Notes under the pieces: generated by a model
What the model was told of the DNA's origin: nothing
The model's database searches: none
What the model saw: the letters and a program-made list of their open reading frames with translations, nothing else
Position numbers and translations under genes: made by a program
Shown here: positions 54,988-63,832 of the stretch, piece by piece
Layout: every line of letters begins with the position of its first letter
How positions within the stretch are numbered: the stretch's first letter is position 1
Source of the DNA: CAVSWT01 sp963782985
GTDB taxonomy: Bacteria > Bacteroidota > Ignavibacteria > Ignavibacteriales > Ignavibacteriaceae
Length of the DNA stretch: 64,000 nt
Assembly (NCBI GenBank): GCA_963782985.1
Contig: CAWALU010000012.1
Coordinates: 310,001 to 374,000 of the forward strand
Direction: 5' to 3'

Positions 54988-55122
54988 CAGCTCCTTGTAT
55001 TAGAAGTAAAAACACTCAATCATTTTAATTTACTCTATGCTGAGCCTAATAAAAGATGTATAGATTTAGATGAAAAACTTCTAGATGCATTAGATGTCGG
55101 CAACCAGATTGAGCCTGATTAA
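54988..55122 (+). pseudogene. possible gene remnant (about 44 codons without a start)
   Basis: An open stretch reading 'LEVKTLNHFNLLYAEPNKRC' and then 'IDLDEKLLDALDVGNQIEPD' before TAA. It has normal-looking amino-acid composition but no usable start codon before an in-frame TAG at 54985. The family is not recognised. The rest of 54888-55208 shows no gene. It may be the 3' end of a decayed gene, or chance. Confidence 0.25.
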
Positions 55123-55208
55123 AGTTTTTCTATAGAAGATTATATTTTTTAATTAAATTTAAATCTCTAATTATAAAAATAATCCCCGACGATATTTCCA
55201 AATTCATT

Positions 55209-55781
55209 TCATTGAGATATTGCCTGGTTGCTGGTGCTTTCTTTTTCACCAAAAGGTAGTGAAACGTTGTTAAGCGGATATTTTAATCCCTTTGATTTAA
55301 TTTTTGTTTCTTTATTGAACCCATATAATGAAATTGTTTCACCTTTTACAGTTTTTAATTTTATTTTGCCTGAATAGGGAATTAAAATTGAATTTTCTGC
55401 GGCGATCATTAATTTTATTTTTTTAAAAAATTTTATAACAATTCCCAAATTGCAAAAAGTATGATCCAGTCGGTCGCCCGTAACTCCGCATAGAATAGCT
55501 TCAGTATAGCCGCGGTTTAGAACAGTTTTAATACATTTTTCCACATCGGTATCATTTTGTCTCTTAAGCTGAATTATTTCAGTTTTATTTTTATAGAATC
55601 TTTTTGTGGAAGGAATAATTGAATCTAAATCCCCGACAATCAAATTAGGAATTAAATTCAGTTTCTTGGCTGAGTTAGCGCCCCCGTCGGCACAAACTAA
55701 AAAGTTATAATCATTTTTTTGTAAATAATTTATTACGGATTTTTTGGGAGGCTTGCCATTGGCAAGTATTAAACATTTCAT
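55209..55781 (-). CDS. thiN: thiamine pyrophosphokinase
   Basis: Transfers pyrophosphate from ATP to thiamine, making TPP. The 190-aa protein has 'CADGGANSAKKLN' (about 30-42), 'GDLDSI' (about 50-55), 'NDTDVEKCI' (about 76-84) and 'GVTGDRLDHTFCNLG' (about 99-113), the conserved catalytic blocks. The C-terminal beta domain ends near 'PFGEKESTSNQAISQ', slightly short for the family. After the TGA, 13 more in-frame codons read 'NEFGNIVGDYFYN' and resemble the expected end. dsbD lies upstream on the same strand. Confidence 0.92.
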   Translation of the reverse strand: MKCLILANGKPPKKSVINYLQKNDYNFLVCADGGANSAKKLNLIPNLIVGDLDSIIPSTKRFYKNKTEIIQLKRQNDTDVEKCIKTVLNRGYTEAILCGVTGDRLDHTFCNLGIVIKFFKKIKLMIAAENSILIPYSGKIKLKTVKGETISLYGFNKETKIKSKGLKYPLNNVSLPFGEKESTSNQAISQ

Positions 55782-55900
55782 AATTTTAATGGATCATAAT
55801 CCTTTAGGGAAAAATTCAAAAATAATTTATTCTTTTATATAATTCGGATTAACATACATGCTTTGACAAATTGAACTTTAATTATTAATCCTTGAAATTA

Positions 55901-57679
55901 TTAATCAACTTTTTTAATTATCTTATAAAACTCGTCAGCATTAACAAAACCGGTTATACGCTTCGCTTCATTCCCTTTTGAGTCTAGAATCAATACAGTT
56001 GGAACTCCAATAATTTTATATTTCTCTTTCAGCGCTTCTACATCGGGAGAAAGTGATTTTGTCATATCAGCTTTTAAAGTATGAAAATTTTTTGCTTCAT
56101 CAATAACTTTTTGATTTGAAAAAGTTGCAGCGTCAAGCTCTTTACAAGGAATGCACCAATCAGCGTAAAAATCTATTATTACTCCCCTTTTATTTCCAAT
56201 TTCTGAAGTCAAAATTTTATTATCAAATTTCTGCCAGCTAATAGAGTTAGTCCGTGTTGGGTATAATGAATATGCTGCGGCAGCTATTAATAAAAAAGAG
56301 AATACATATTTAAATATTTTAAATACTTTGATATTTTTTGCAAGCTTTTCAAAAAATAAAAGATAGATTGCAGTGATAATCATAAATATTGGAAGCACAT
56401 AACCGCTAATTTCTTTTGGCAATAAAGGAAGAATAAAATACAAAGCCATTCCAATTAAAATAAAACCGAAGACATGTTTAACCGCATCCATCCACTCGCC
56501 GGAACGGGGAAGTTTTTTTATCTTCCCTGAAAAAATTGCAAGAACTAAATAAGGCAAACCTAAACCCAGAGCAAGCACAAAAAACATTAGGAATCCATAA
56601 AAGGGATCAGCTTTTGAGGCGACGTAAGTTACCAGCCCCAAAACAAAAGGACCAATACAGGGCGCCGCTACAATGCCCATTGTCAGTCCCATAAAAAAAG
56701 CGCCGTAATAACCGCTTTTAGCCCCGCCGGCTTTTGCCACCCAGCTGTCGGGCATTTTAAATTCATAAACGCCGAACATGCTTAATGAAAGTACAATAAA
56801 AATTACAGCTATAAAAATTATTACAAATTGATTTTGCAGAAGCGCGCCAAACACCGCTCCGCTTAATGCCGTAATCACGCCGATGACAGAATAAGTTAAA
56901 GCCATTCCCACAACAAACAACAAACCCATAAGAAATAACTTTTGGGTACTGCCTTCACTCTGCCCACCAAAGTATCCAATAGTAATGGGAATAAGGGGGT
57001 AAACGCAAGGCGTAAGATTTAAAGCAAGTCCGCCGAGGAAAACAAACAGCAGGCTTAAAATTAAACCGCTGCTTTCAAGCATGGAGGAAATTGAACTTTC
57101 ATCTTCAGATATATTTTGATTTAAAGGAGTGTAGCTTAAATCTATTTGGCTAAAAATATCTTCGTTAATCGGATTCATTACCGACTGATTATCTGCCGCT
57201 TCAATTATAAGCGTGTCTTCAATTGAAGACGGAGGAAGACAAGTATTATCATTGCAAGCCTGATAATTTAAAGTAACAATTAATTTATGATTTCCTACAG
57301 AAATATTTTTTGATGATTTTATTAAGGCCCCAATATAAATTTCGCCCTGCCAAACTGATAAAGGACTATTTGAAAAACTTAATTTTAAATCGTGCGCCGG
57401 CGGATAAATAATTTTTTGAATTGCAAAATTAGTTGTGTCGTCAATTATTATTTCCGACGGAATTAAATAATCTTCGTAGGGTTTATTGGAATTGATGTGC
57501 CACGGTTTTTCAATATTTATTTTTAAAGCAATTTTAAATTCCCCATCTGGGGATATTCTATCTAAAGATTTATAAGCTTTTATATTAAGCTCGTCCTTCG
57601 TTAATTCAAATTGAGCAAAGAGATTTGGATTTATTAAAACAGTTATAAATAAGAGAAAAAATATTTTTGCTTTAATCAT
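55901..57679 (-). CDS. dsbD: thiol:disulfide interchange protein DsbD
   Basis: Moves reducing power from cytoplasmic thioredoxin to the periplasm. Signal peptide (1-22); N-terminal alpha domain with 'CNDNTC' (Cys142/Cys147). The membrane domain has eight helices with Cys225 in 'NLTPCVYPLIPI' and Cys341 in 'AAPCIGPFVLG'. The C-terminal thioredoxin domain has 'WCIPC' (Cys509/Cys512). All six redox cysteines are present and length (592 aa) is standard. It may support cytochrome c maturation, consistent with the cytochrome c at 10.8 kb; that is inference. Confidence 0.96.
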   Translation of the reverse strand: MIKAKIFFLLFITVLINPNLFAQFELTKDELNIKAYKSLDRISPDGEFKIALKINIEKPWHINSNKPYEDYLIPSEIIIDDTTNFAIQKIIYPPAHDLKLSFSNSPLSVWQGEIYIGALIKSSKNISVGNHKLIVTLNYQACNDNTCLPPSSIEDTLIIEAADNQSVMNPINEDIFSQIDLSYTPLNQNISEDESSISSMLESSGLILSLLFVFLGGLALNLTPCVYPLIPITIGYFGGQSEGSTQKLFLMGLLFVVGMALTYSVIGVITALSGAVFGALLQNQFVIIFIAVIFIVLSLSMFGVYEFKMPDSWVAKAGGAKSGYYGAFFMGLTMGIVAAPCIGPFVLGLVTYVASKADPFYGFLMFFVLALGLGLPYLVLAIFSGKIKKLPRSGEWMDAVKHVFGFILIGMALYFILPLLPKEISGYVLPIFMIITAIYLLFFEKLAKNIKVFKIFKYVFSFLLIAAAAYSLYPTRTNSISWQKFDNKILTSEIGNKRGVIIDFYADWCIPCKELDAATFSNQKVIDEAKNFHTLKADMTKSLSPDVEALKEKYKIIGVPTVLILDSKGNEAKRITGFVNADEFYKIIKKVD

Positions 57680-57746
57680 GTATTTAACTCGTTAAAATAA
57701 TTTTGATTTTGGATCCGCCGCGGCGAATTGACCTTTGACCATACAA

Positions 57747-59385
57747 TCATCTTCTCCAGCCTTGCACAATCGGATACCTTCTGCCGTAACCAAAAGCTTT
57801 TCGGGAGACTCTTAAAGCCGGCGCCGCTTGTTTTCTTTTAAATTCATTTAAATCCACCATGCGTAAAATCTTTTTTACAATTTCTTTTTTGCCGACCAGT
57901 TTTACAATTTCACGTTCTTCTTTATTTTCTTCAAGATACATTTGTAAAACTTCGTCAAGAAATTCATAAGGCGGAAGTGTGTCTTGATCCTTCTGTCCCA
58001 CTTTAAGTTCCGCTGATGGCGGCTTTGTAATTATTTCTTGTGGAATAATTTCTTTTTGTTTGTTGATATATTTTGCTAATTCATAAACTTCGGTCTTGTA
58101 TAAATCGGCAATTACCGCAAGCCCGCCAGCCATATCGCCGTAAAGAGTGCAATAGCCAACTGCAAGCTCAGATTTATTTCCGGTTGTTAAAAGCAAAGAA
58201 TTATAATTGTTGGAAACCGCCATCAAATAAACGCCGCGAATTCTTGCTTGAATATTTTCTTCAGTAACTGATTTTGGGTCTTCACCTAAAGCAGGCGCTA
58301 AGGTTTTCTTTATTGAATCGAACACAGGCTGAATGGAAACATTCTCCCATTTGATGCCCAAATTATCAATGAGTTTCTTTGCATCATCGACGCTTCCTTT
58401 AGATGAATATTTTGAGGGCATTAATAGGACTTGTAAATTTTCGCTACCTAATGCTTTAGCTCCGATGTATGCTACAATAGCCGAATCAATCCCGCCGCTT
58501 AATCCGACTAATAATTTTTTAAAACCAAGTTTGCCGCAATATTCTTTCACTCCATAAATTAACGCATCTAAAATTTCTTCGGGAAAACTTTTTTCAGTTT
58601 TTAAAATTTGCTTGTAATTTTTTTTAGTGTCGAATAAGAAATAATCTTCATCATAACTATTCCCCAATTTTACAAGTTCGCCTTTGCCGTCAAAACACAT
58701 GCTGGCGCCGTCAAAAATTAAATCCGTTTGAGCGCCAACGCAGCATACATATGCCAAAGGGATTGATTCACTCCGGCGTTAAAAGTGAAAGCATTTCTTT
58801 TCGTGCTTCCCTTTTGCCGTACGAGTATGGACTGGAAGAAATATTAATTAAAACAGTTGCGCCTTGTTGAATTAATTCTTTAATAGGATCGCGGCTGTAT
58901 CTTCGCTTATGCCAATAATCTGAATCATTCCAAATATCTTCGCAAATTGAAATTCCTAATTTTTCATCTTTAAATTCATGAACAAATATTTCGCCGGCGG
59001 GATCAAAATAACGCATCTCGTCAAACACATCGTAATTTGGAATTAGAGATTTATGCTGTACGAATTGTATTTTTTTATCGTAACAAAATATTGCCGAGTT
59101 ATGAATATCAGTGCCAACGTTATCGTCGTCTTCAGTAATGGAGCCAAAGATTAAGCCCACCTCAGATGTTTGTTCAGCAATTTCCATAGCTATTCTTTTT
59201 ACGGCTTCACGAAATTCTTTTTTCTCGACAAGGTCAAGCGGCGGATATCCGACTAAAGCTAATTCAGGGCAAATCACTAAATCAGCGCCGTCCGAAACGC
59301 CTTTATTATAACCTTCAATAATTTTTTGTTTATTAAATTCGATATCGCCGATAATTGAATTTATCTGGCAAAGAGCAATTTTCAT
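57747..59385 (-). CDS. nadE: glutamine-dependent NAD+ synthetase (one frameshift)
   Basis: Makes NAD from deamido-NAD using glutamine. The N-terminal nitrilase-type domain (59385 to about 58770) has the Glu-Lys-Cys triad: 'CPELALVGYPP', 'HKSLIPNYDVFDE' and 'ISICEDIWND'. An extra base near 58768 stops the frame after 'LLTPE'. The continuation 'SESIPLAYVCCVGAQTD' leads to the synthetase domain with the ATP loop 'GLSGGIDSAIVAYIG' and 'TTGNKSELAVGYCT'. About 545 aa when joined. As the gene is normally essential, the break is most likely a sequence error. Confidence 0.92.
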
Positions 59386-59482
59386 TTAAATCCGATTTTT
59401 AATTTTAAAGATAAAAAAGCATTATAGGTTTTACAATTGAATTTAGGATACTGAAATCATATCGACTCAACAATTTAAAGTA

Positions 59483-59513
59483 TAAACCCAATTTCTTTGA
59501 GAAATTGGGTTTA
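59483..59513. repeat. perfect 14-bp-arm palindrome
   Basis: TAAACCCAATTTCT (59483-59496), loop TTG, then AGAAATTGGGTTTA (59500-59513). It lies in a 295-bp region between divergent nadE and the PspC gene, where a terminator would not be expected, so it is more likely a REP-type element or a small-RNA hairpin. No other gene is visible in 59386-59680. Confidence 0.8.
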
Positions 59514-59680
59514 TTAAAATTGATGAACCTGACATTTAAAATCCACATGCCGTTAATATATATTTAATTCCATACCATTATTAAAACTACCGATAAAAAA
59601 AATAAAAAGACTTTTCAATCAATATTAATAATATTTGCATTAGAAATTGAAAATAAATTTTCCGACGAAGGAGGAAAATC

Positions 59681-60169
59681 ATGAATAAAAAATTATATCG
59701 TTCAAACAAAAATAAAATGGTAGGCGGCGTTGCCGGCGGACTTGCAGAATATTTTGATATTGATCCCACAATTGTACGCGTGGTTTTTGTGGTGGCGCTT
59801 TTAATGCACGGCATAGGAATACTTGCATACATTTTATTGTGGGTAATTGTACCTGAACAGCCTTTCGTTTTTAATATGCCGGCAGGTTCAGCTGCCGGCT
59901 CAAATGAACCGCAGCCCATTTATAATGCCGGACAAACTGAAAATACGAGTTCACACAGCGAAGTTAATTCTGAAAATAATTTCGCAAAAGCTTATGACAT
60001 TCATCAGCAAGAAAAGAAGAAAAAAAGATCTACTTTTTTTGGCGCGGCGCTTATAATTATAGGCGCAATTTTTCTGGCTGATACATGGATTCCTCATATA
60101 CATTTTTCTCATTTGTTTCCTATTATTTTAATTGGAATAGGAATCGGGCTTATTATTAAAAGCAAATAA
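59681..60169 (+). CDS. PspC-domain membrane protein
   Basis: A 162-aa envelope-stress-type protein. The N-terminal PspC domain (about 4-62) reads 'LYRSNKNKMVGGVAGGLAEY' and 'FDIDPTIVRVVFVVALL', then a helix ending 'LLWVIVPE'. A polar linker rich in Ser, Asn and Glu (about 65-120) leads to two C-terminal hydrophobic helices ('GAALIIIGAIFLAD', 'LFPIILIGIGIGLII'), as in DUF5668/LiaF-like proteins. A strong ribosome-binding site (GAAGGAGG) precedes the ATG. It is followed 15 bases later by a LiaF-like gene, so the two likely form an envelope-stress module. Confidence 0.88.
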   Translation: MNKKLYRSNKNKMVGGVAGGLAEYFDIDPTIVRVVFVVALLMHGIGILAYILLWVIVPEQPFVFNMPAGSAAGSNEPQPIYNAGQTENTSSHSEVNSENNFAKAYDIHQQEKKKKRSTFFGAALIIIGAIFLADTWIPHIHFSHLFPIILIGIGIGLIIKSK

Positions 60170-60184
60170 AGGCGGGCAATTATT

Positions 60185-61123
60185 ATGAAAACCAAACAAC
60201 TTTTCTGGGGCGTTTTACTTATAGCTCTGGGCGTATTAATCTTTTTGAATAATAGCGTACAATTAAATTGGGAGTGGGAACAGCTAATAAAATTATGGCC
60301 TGTGTTTTTTATTTTATGGGGAATTTCTTTGATGATAAAAAATGCCGCTGTAAAAGGAATTGTGATTTCTCTAGTCGCTCTGATTTTCGCGGTAAGTATT
60401 TTTGCGTCATTCAAAACTTTCTTTAATCTTGCTGACGATGCTGTTTGGGATAATGGGGAAATTACTTTTAGCGATACTGAAACGTTAAACGACTACAGTG
60501 AACCATTTAACTCAAATATTAATAATGCAAATTTTAATTTTCACGCAGGCGCGGGAGCTATTAGAATTTCAGATACTACTTCGCAGCTTATTAACGCTAA
60601 GACCCAAGGTTATAAAGATAATTTTGATTTATCAGTAACTAATTTTGACGACGAGACTGATGTAGATTTTGAAATGACAAAAACTCGGTTTTCATTTAAA
60701 GGAATAAATTCGAAAAATAAAATTGACGTGAAATTAAATCCTAATCCTATTTGGGATTTTAATATTCATGTTGGCGCAGCTTCATTAGATTTGGATTTAA
60801 GCAAGTTCAAAATTGAAAATGCAAAAATAGAGATGGGAGCTGCCTCATTACATACTAAGATTGGAGATTTAGCGGACAAAGTTGATTTTGAAATTGACGC
60901 CGGCGCTTCTTCAATAAATATTTTAATTCCCGAAAATTCGGGATGTGAAATAAATGCTGATGTTACTTTATCGTCAAAAGATTTTGAAGGATTTAAAAAA
61001 ATTAATTCTTCATTATACAAAACGGAAAATTTTGAAAATGCCGCTAAAAAGATTTATTTAAAAATTGATTCCGGAGTTTCCTCAATAAAAGTTAGTAGAT
61101 ATAAATTAAATGAAATTTGGTAA
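60185..61123 (+). CDS. LiaF/DUF5668-type transmembrane protein with beta 'toast-rack' domain
   Basis: A 312-aa protein with three to four N-terminal helices. The first resembles DUF5668 ('WGVLLIALGVLIFLNNS') and another is 'LWPVFFILWGISLMIK'. A large beta-rich C-terminal domain follows (about 100-312) of the putative-adhesin/LiaF type, with repeated 'GAASLDLDLSKFKIENAKIE', 'GAASLHTKIGDLADKVDFEI' and 'AGASSINILIPENSG' elements. It is coupled to the PspC gene by a 15-base gap and ends at a bidirectional terminator. In Firmicutes, LiaF restrains a cell-envelope stress kinase; whether that holds here is unknown. Confidence 0.8.
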   Translation: MKTKQLFWGVLLIALGVLIFLNNSVQLNWEWEQLIKLWPVFFILWGISLMIKNAAVKGIVISLVALIFAVSIFASFKTFFNLADDAVWDNGEITFSDTETLNDYSEPFNSNINNANFNFHAGAGAIRISDTTSQLINAKTQGYKDNFDLSVTNFDDETDVDFEMTKTRFSFKGINSKNKIDVKLNPNPIWDFNIHVGAASLDLDLSKFKIENAKIEMGAASLHTKIGDLADKVDFEIDAGASSINILIPENSGCEINADVTLSSKDFEGFKKINSSLYKTENFENAAKKIYLKIDSGVSSIKVSRYKLNEIW

Positions 61124-61138
61124 GTATTTTTGAAAAAA

Positions 61139-61184
61139 GATGGAATAATAAAATCTCAATATTAAATTGCTCCATTATTCCATC
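61139..61184. terminator. bidirectional terminator
   Basis: Arms GATGGAATAAT (61139-61149) and ATTATTCCATC (61174-61184) form an 11-bp perfect stem, with an A run on the left and a T-rich run on the right. It lies between convergent genes and overlaps the last bases of the MGMT-like gene. Confidence 0.7.
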
Positions 61185-61527
61185 ACTCCCTTCTTTTTAC
61201 TGCCTTAGGTTTCCAAATATGCTTTTTTAAATTAACGCAGCCATTTTCATCAAATTCAATTCCTTCCGAGCGTAATAAATCTTCCATTAAATGCGCGTCG
61301 CCAAAATGCATCTTGCCTGTCAGCGCACCGAATCTATTTACAACCCTGTGGCAAGGCAAACCAGATTCTTTCATTCCATTTAACGCCCAGCCGACGGTAC
61401 GCGCCCCCGCTCGTGTTCCGCAAGCTTCTGCAATATCGCCATAAGTTGTAACTTTTCCGTAAGGAATTTTTTTTACAATCAAAATCACATTATCAAAAAA
61501 ATCTTTTTTCTTTTTCTTATTTTTCAT
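61183..61527 (-). CDS. MGMT-family methylated-DNA cysteine methyltransferase-like protein
   Basis: A 114-aa protein of the O6-alkylguanine transferase/ATL family. Basic N terminus (KNKKKKK), DNA-binding helix-turn-helix 'GKVTTYGDIAEACGTRAGAR' with arginine finger, and 'LPCHRVVNRFGALTG'. The acceptor Cys of 'PCHRV' is present, unlike ATL proteins that have Trp there. The protein lacks the N-terminal domain of classical Ada/Ogt. It may repair alkylated guanine directly or act as a flagging factor. Preceding DNA is short and divergent from the GDPD gene. Confidence 0.85.
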   Translation of the reverse strand: MKNKKKKKDFFDNVILIVKKIPYGKVTTYGDIAEACGTRAGARTVGWALNGMKESGLPCHRVVNRFGALTGKMHFGDAHLMEDLLRSEGIEFDENGCVNLKKHIWKPKAVKRRE

Positions 61528-61584
61528 TCTAAATTTAATTTTTAGATAGTAGAAATTAATAATTCCAAAATAGAAAAATAATAT

Positions 61585-62595
61585 ATGAGTGCATTAAAAA
61601 AGATCGCGCTAATACCCGCCTGGATTTTAGAAATATTTAAAACTTGCAGATCTTTTAAGAATCAAAAATATGACGGTAAAACTTTTTATATAGTTGGTCA
61701 TCGCGGTTCCCCCACCAAAGAAGTGGAAAATACAATTCCATCATTTGAAAGAGCAATACAAGACGGAGCAAATTCTTTAGAAATGGACCTATGTATTACA
61801 AGCGATAACAAAGTTATTATATGGCACGATTGGGATCCTGATTCAACTACTGCCTTACTGCGTGATTCTGGTTTTGAACCAACTGTTAAATATAGACCCT
61901 ACTTCCCAGATATTGGAAATGATTTGCGGCAGCAAGTTTGCAACCTAACTTTTGATGAATTTATATCTTGTCATAATTATACATTAAAAGATGACGACGG
62001 CAAAAATGCAAATGCCGAAATTCCCTTATTGGAAGATTTTTTTAAATGGGGTATTGAGCAAAAAAAATTATTGAGTGTTAACTTTGATATAAAAGTTCCC
62101 AAGAATGAATTTGAAAGATCTTTTGAAATTCTTAAAACTATAAAAGATTTTATAGATAAGTATAAGCCGAAATTCAATATTATTATTGAAACTGTGGAAG
62201 AATTTGTCCTTTTAAAGATGAAAGAAAAATTTCCTGAATTCAATTATTTATTAGATGTTGAACCTTCATTCGGAATTATTTTAGACCCTAATGATTACAG
62301 CGCCATACGTGCAGCTATCAAATATAAAAATGAATATTCGCTAGCCTTTATGCCAAGGCAAATTACAATAGCCAATTGGATAACTCACAGAAGAATTATT
62401 CGCAACGATGTTAAGATAAGATTAAAATATAATGCAGATCATTCGGATAAAACTTTGCAGCAATTATTCAGCGCAACTATAAATAAAAAAATTCATTTAA
62501 TATGTTTGATAAAACAAGGCGTGGGCGGAATTGTAACAGATTATCCCGAACTTTTACACAAACTTGCAGTGAAGTACAAAAGAAAAATTGAATAA
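61585..62595 (+). CDS. glycerophosphodiester phosphodiesterase family protein
   Basis: Hydrolyses glycerophosphodiesters to glycerol-3-phosphate and an alcohol. The 336-aa protein has an N-terminal about 35 residues with one hydrophobic segment and no clear signal peptide. The GDPD barrel then starts 'VGHRGSPTKEVENTIPSFER' (catalytic His-Arg) and continues with 'LEMDLCITSDNKVIIWHD' (metal ligands and His). The C-terminal 'GVGGIVTDYPELLHKL' is also conserved. It stands alone between the MGMT-like gene and prfB. Specific substrate unknown. Confidence 0.88.
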   Translation: MSALKKIALIPAWILEIFKTCRSFKNQKYDGKTFYIVGHRGSPTKEVENTIPSFERAIQDGANSLEMDLCITSDNKVIIWHDWDPDSTTALLRDSGFEPTVKYRPYFPDIGNDLRQQVCNLTFDEFISCHNYTLKDDDGKNANAEIPLLEDFFKWGIEQKKLLSVNFDIKVPKNEFERSFEILKTIKDFIDKYKPKFNIIIETVEEFVLLKMKEKFPEFNYLLDVEPSFGIILDPNDYSAIRAAIKYKNEYSLAFMPRQITIANWITHRRIIRNDVKIRLKYNADHSDKTLQQLFSATINKKIHLICLIKQGVGGIVTDYPELLHKLAVKYKRKIE

Positions 62596-62730
62596 CCAAA
62601 CTGACATTGCGATATTGAATAGAAGAAGCATCCCCAAATCAGTTTAAGAGATTGCTTCATTCGCCCCGAAGAACTCATGAGGAGAAGACTCTTTCGCAAT
62701 GGAAAAAAATTTTGACTATTGACCTTACAT

Positions 62731-63832
62731 TTAATTCCGGCTTGCCTTAAGAAGATAGGCTTTGATAAACTTATTTATATCTCCATCCATAACCCCCTGC
62801 ACATCTGACGTTTCTTCATCAGTCCTGTGATCCTTAACCATATTATAAGGATGAAAAACATACGAACGAATTTGGCTTCCCCATTCAATTTTCATCTTAC
62901 TTTTTTCAACTTCATCTAATTCAGCTTCTTGCTTCTCTTTTTCTATTTGATACAATTTGGATTTCAATAATTTCATTGCATTAGTTCTATTCTGAAGCTG
63001 CGATCGCTCGCTCTGGCAGGCGGCAACAGTGTTGGTGGGAATGTGTGTTATCCTTACTGCAGTTTCAACTTTATTTACATTCTGTCCCCCTTTACCGCCG
63101 GAACGGTATGTATCAATGCGAAGGTCAGCAGGATTAATTTCAATTTCAATTGTATCATCTATTTCCGGAATGACAAAAACAGAAGCGAAAGAAGTATGCC
63201 TTCTTTTGTTTGAATCGAAAGGTGAAATTCTTACAAGACGATGTACGCCGTTTTCTGCTTTCATATATCCATAAGCAAATTCTCCTTCCACTTCAATTGT
63301 AACGCTCTTTATTCCGGCGCCGTCGCCCTCAAGTAAATCCACTATTGTCATTTTAAAATTATTTTGTTCGCCCCAGCGCAAATACATCCTCATCAGCATT
63401 TCAGCCCAGTCCTGTGCTTCTGTTCCGCCGGCACCGGAATGAATTGTTAAAATACAGTTGTTTGAATCATCCTTATCGCTAAGCATATTTTTAAATTCAG
63501 CATCTCCCACGGCTGTATCTAAAGATTTTAATTCATCGTTTATTTCATCAAAAAAAGATTCATCATTTTCCATTTGGGCAAGTTGAGTGAATTCCTCAAG
63601 TGATTTTGCCTTTTTATTTAGATCACTCCAAAGCTTAACCCAACCTTCAAGCATTTTTATTTCTTGAAGGGTTTTTTGTGCGGCTATTTGATCATCCCAA
63701 AATTTAGGTTCAGTAGATTGGTTTTGAAGGTCTTTTATTTTCGCGTCTTTATTATCGACGTCAAAGATAACCCCGTAAATTATCAATTCGAATTTTGTAT
63801 TCATTAAGCTGTTTTAATTCATCATCATACAT
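62731..63832 (-). CDS. prfB: peptide chain release factor 2 with programmed +1 frameshift
   Basis: RF2 terminates at UGA/UAA. The ATG at 63832 starts a 23-codon leader 'MYDDELKQLNEYKIRIDNLR'... ending GGT-TAT-CTT-TGA. Reading must shift +1 at CTT-TGA-C to 'DVDNKDAKIKDLQNQS' and continue, giving 366 aa. The UGA-recognition motif 'ISPFDSNKRRH' (SPF) and the catalytic 'SGGKGGQNVNKVETAVRI' (GGQ) are present. The Gln of GGQ would be methylated by PrmC (18.6 kb). The frameshift couples RF2 level to its own activity. Joined coordinates are given. Confidence 0.97.
63760..63775 (-). promoter_or_regulatory. prfB programmed +1 frameshift site
   Basis: On the minus strand the site reads CGGGGTTATCTTTGAC. 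GGGG acts as an internal Shine-Dalgarno-like element, CTT is the slippery codon and TGA-C the poor-context stop. It closely matches the E. coli site, with one T replacing a G. Unlike the accidental indels elsewhere in the window, this one is functional. Confidence 0.95.

Noticed and set aside
55209..55211. Selenocysteine at the thiN TGA
   Set aside because: No selenocysteine insertion hairpin is evident just after it, and the family has no Sec at this position.
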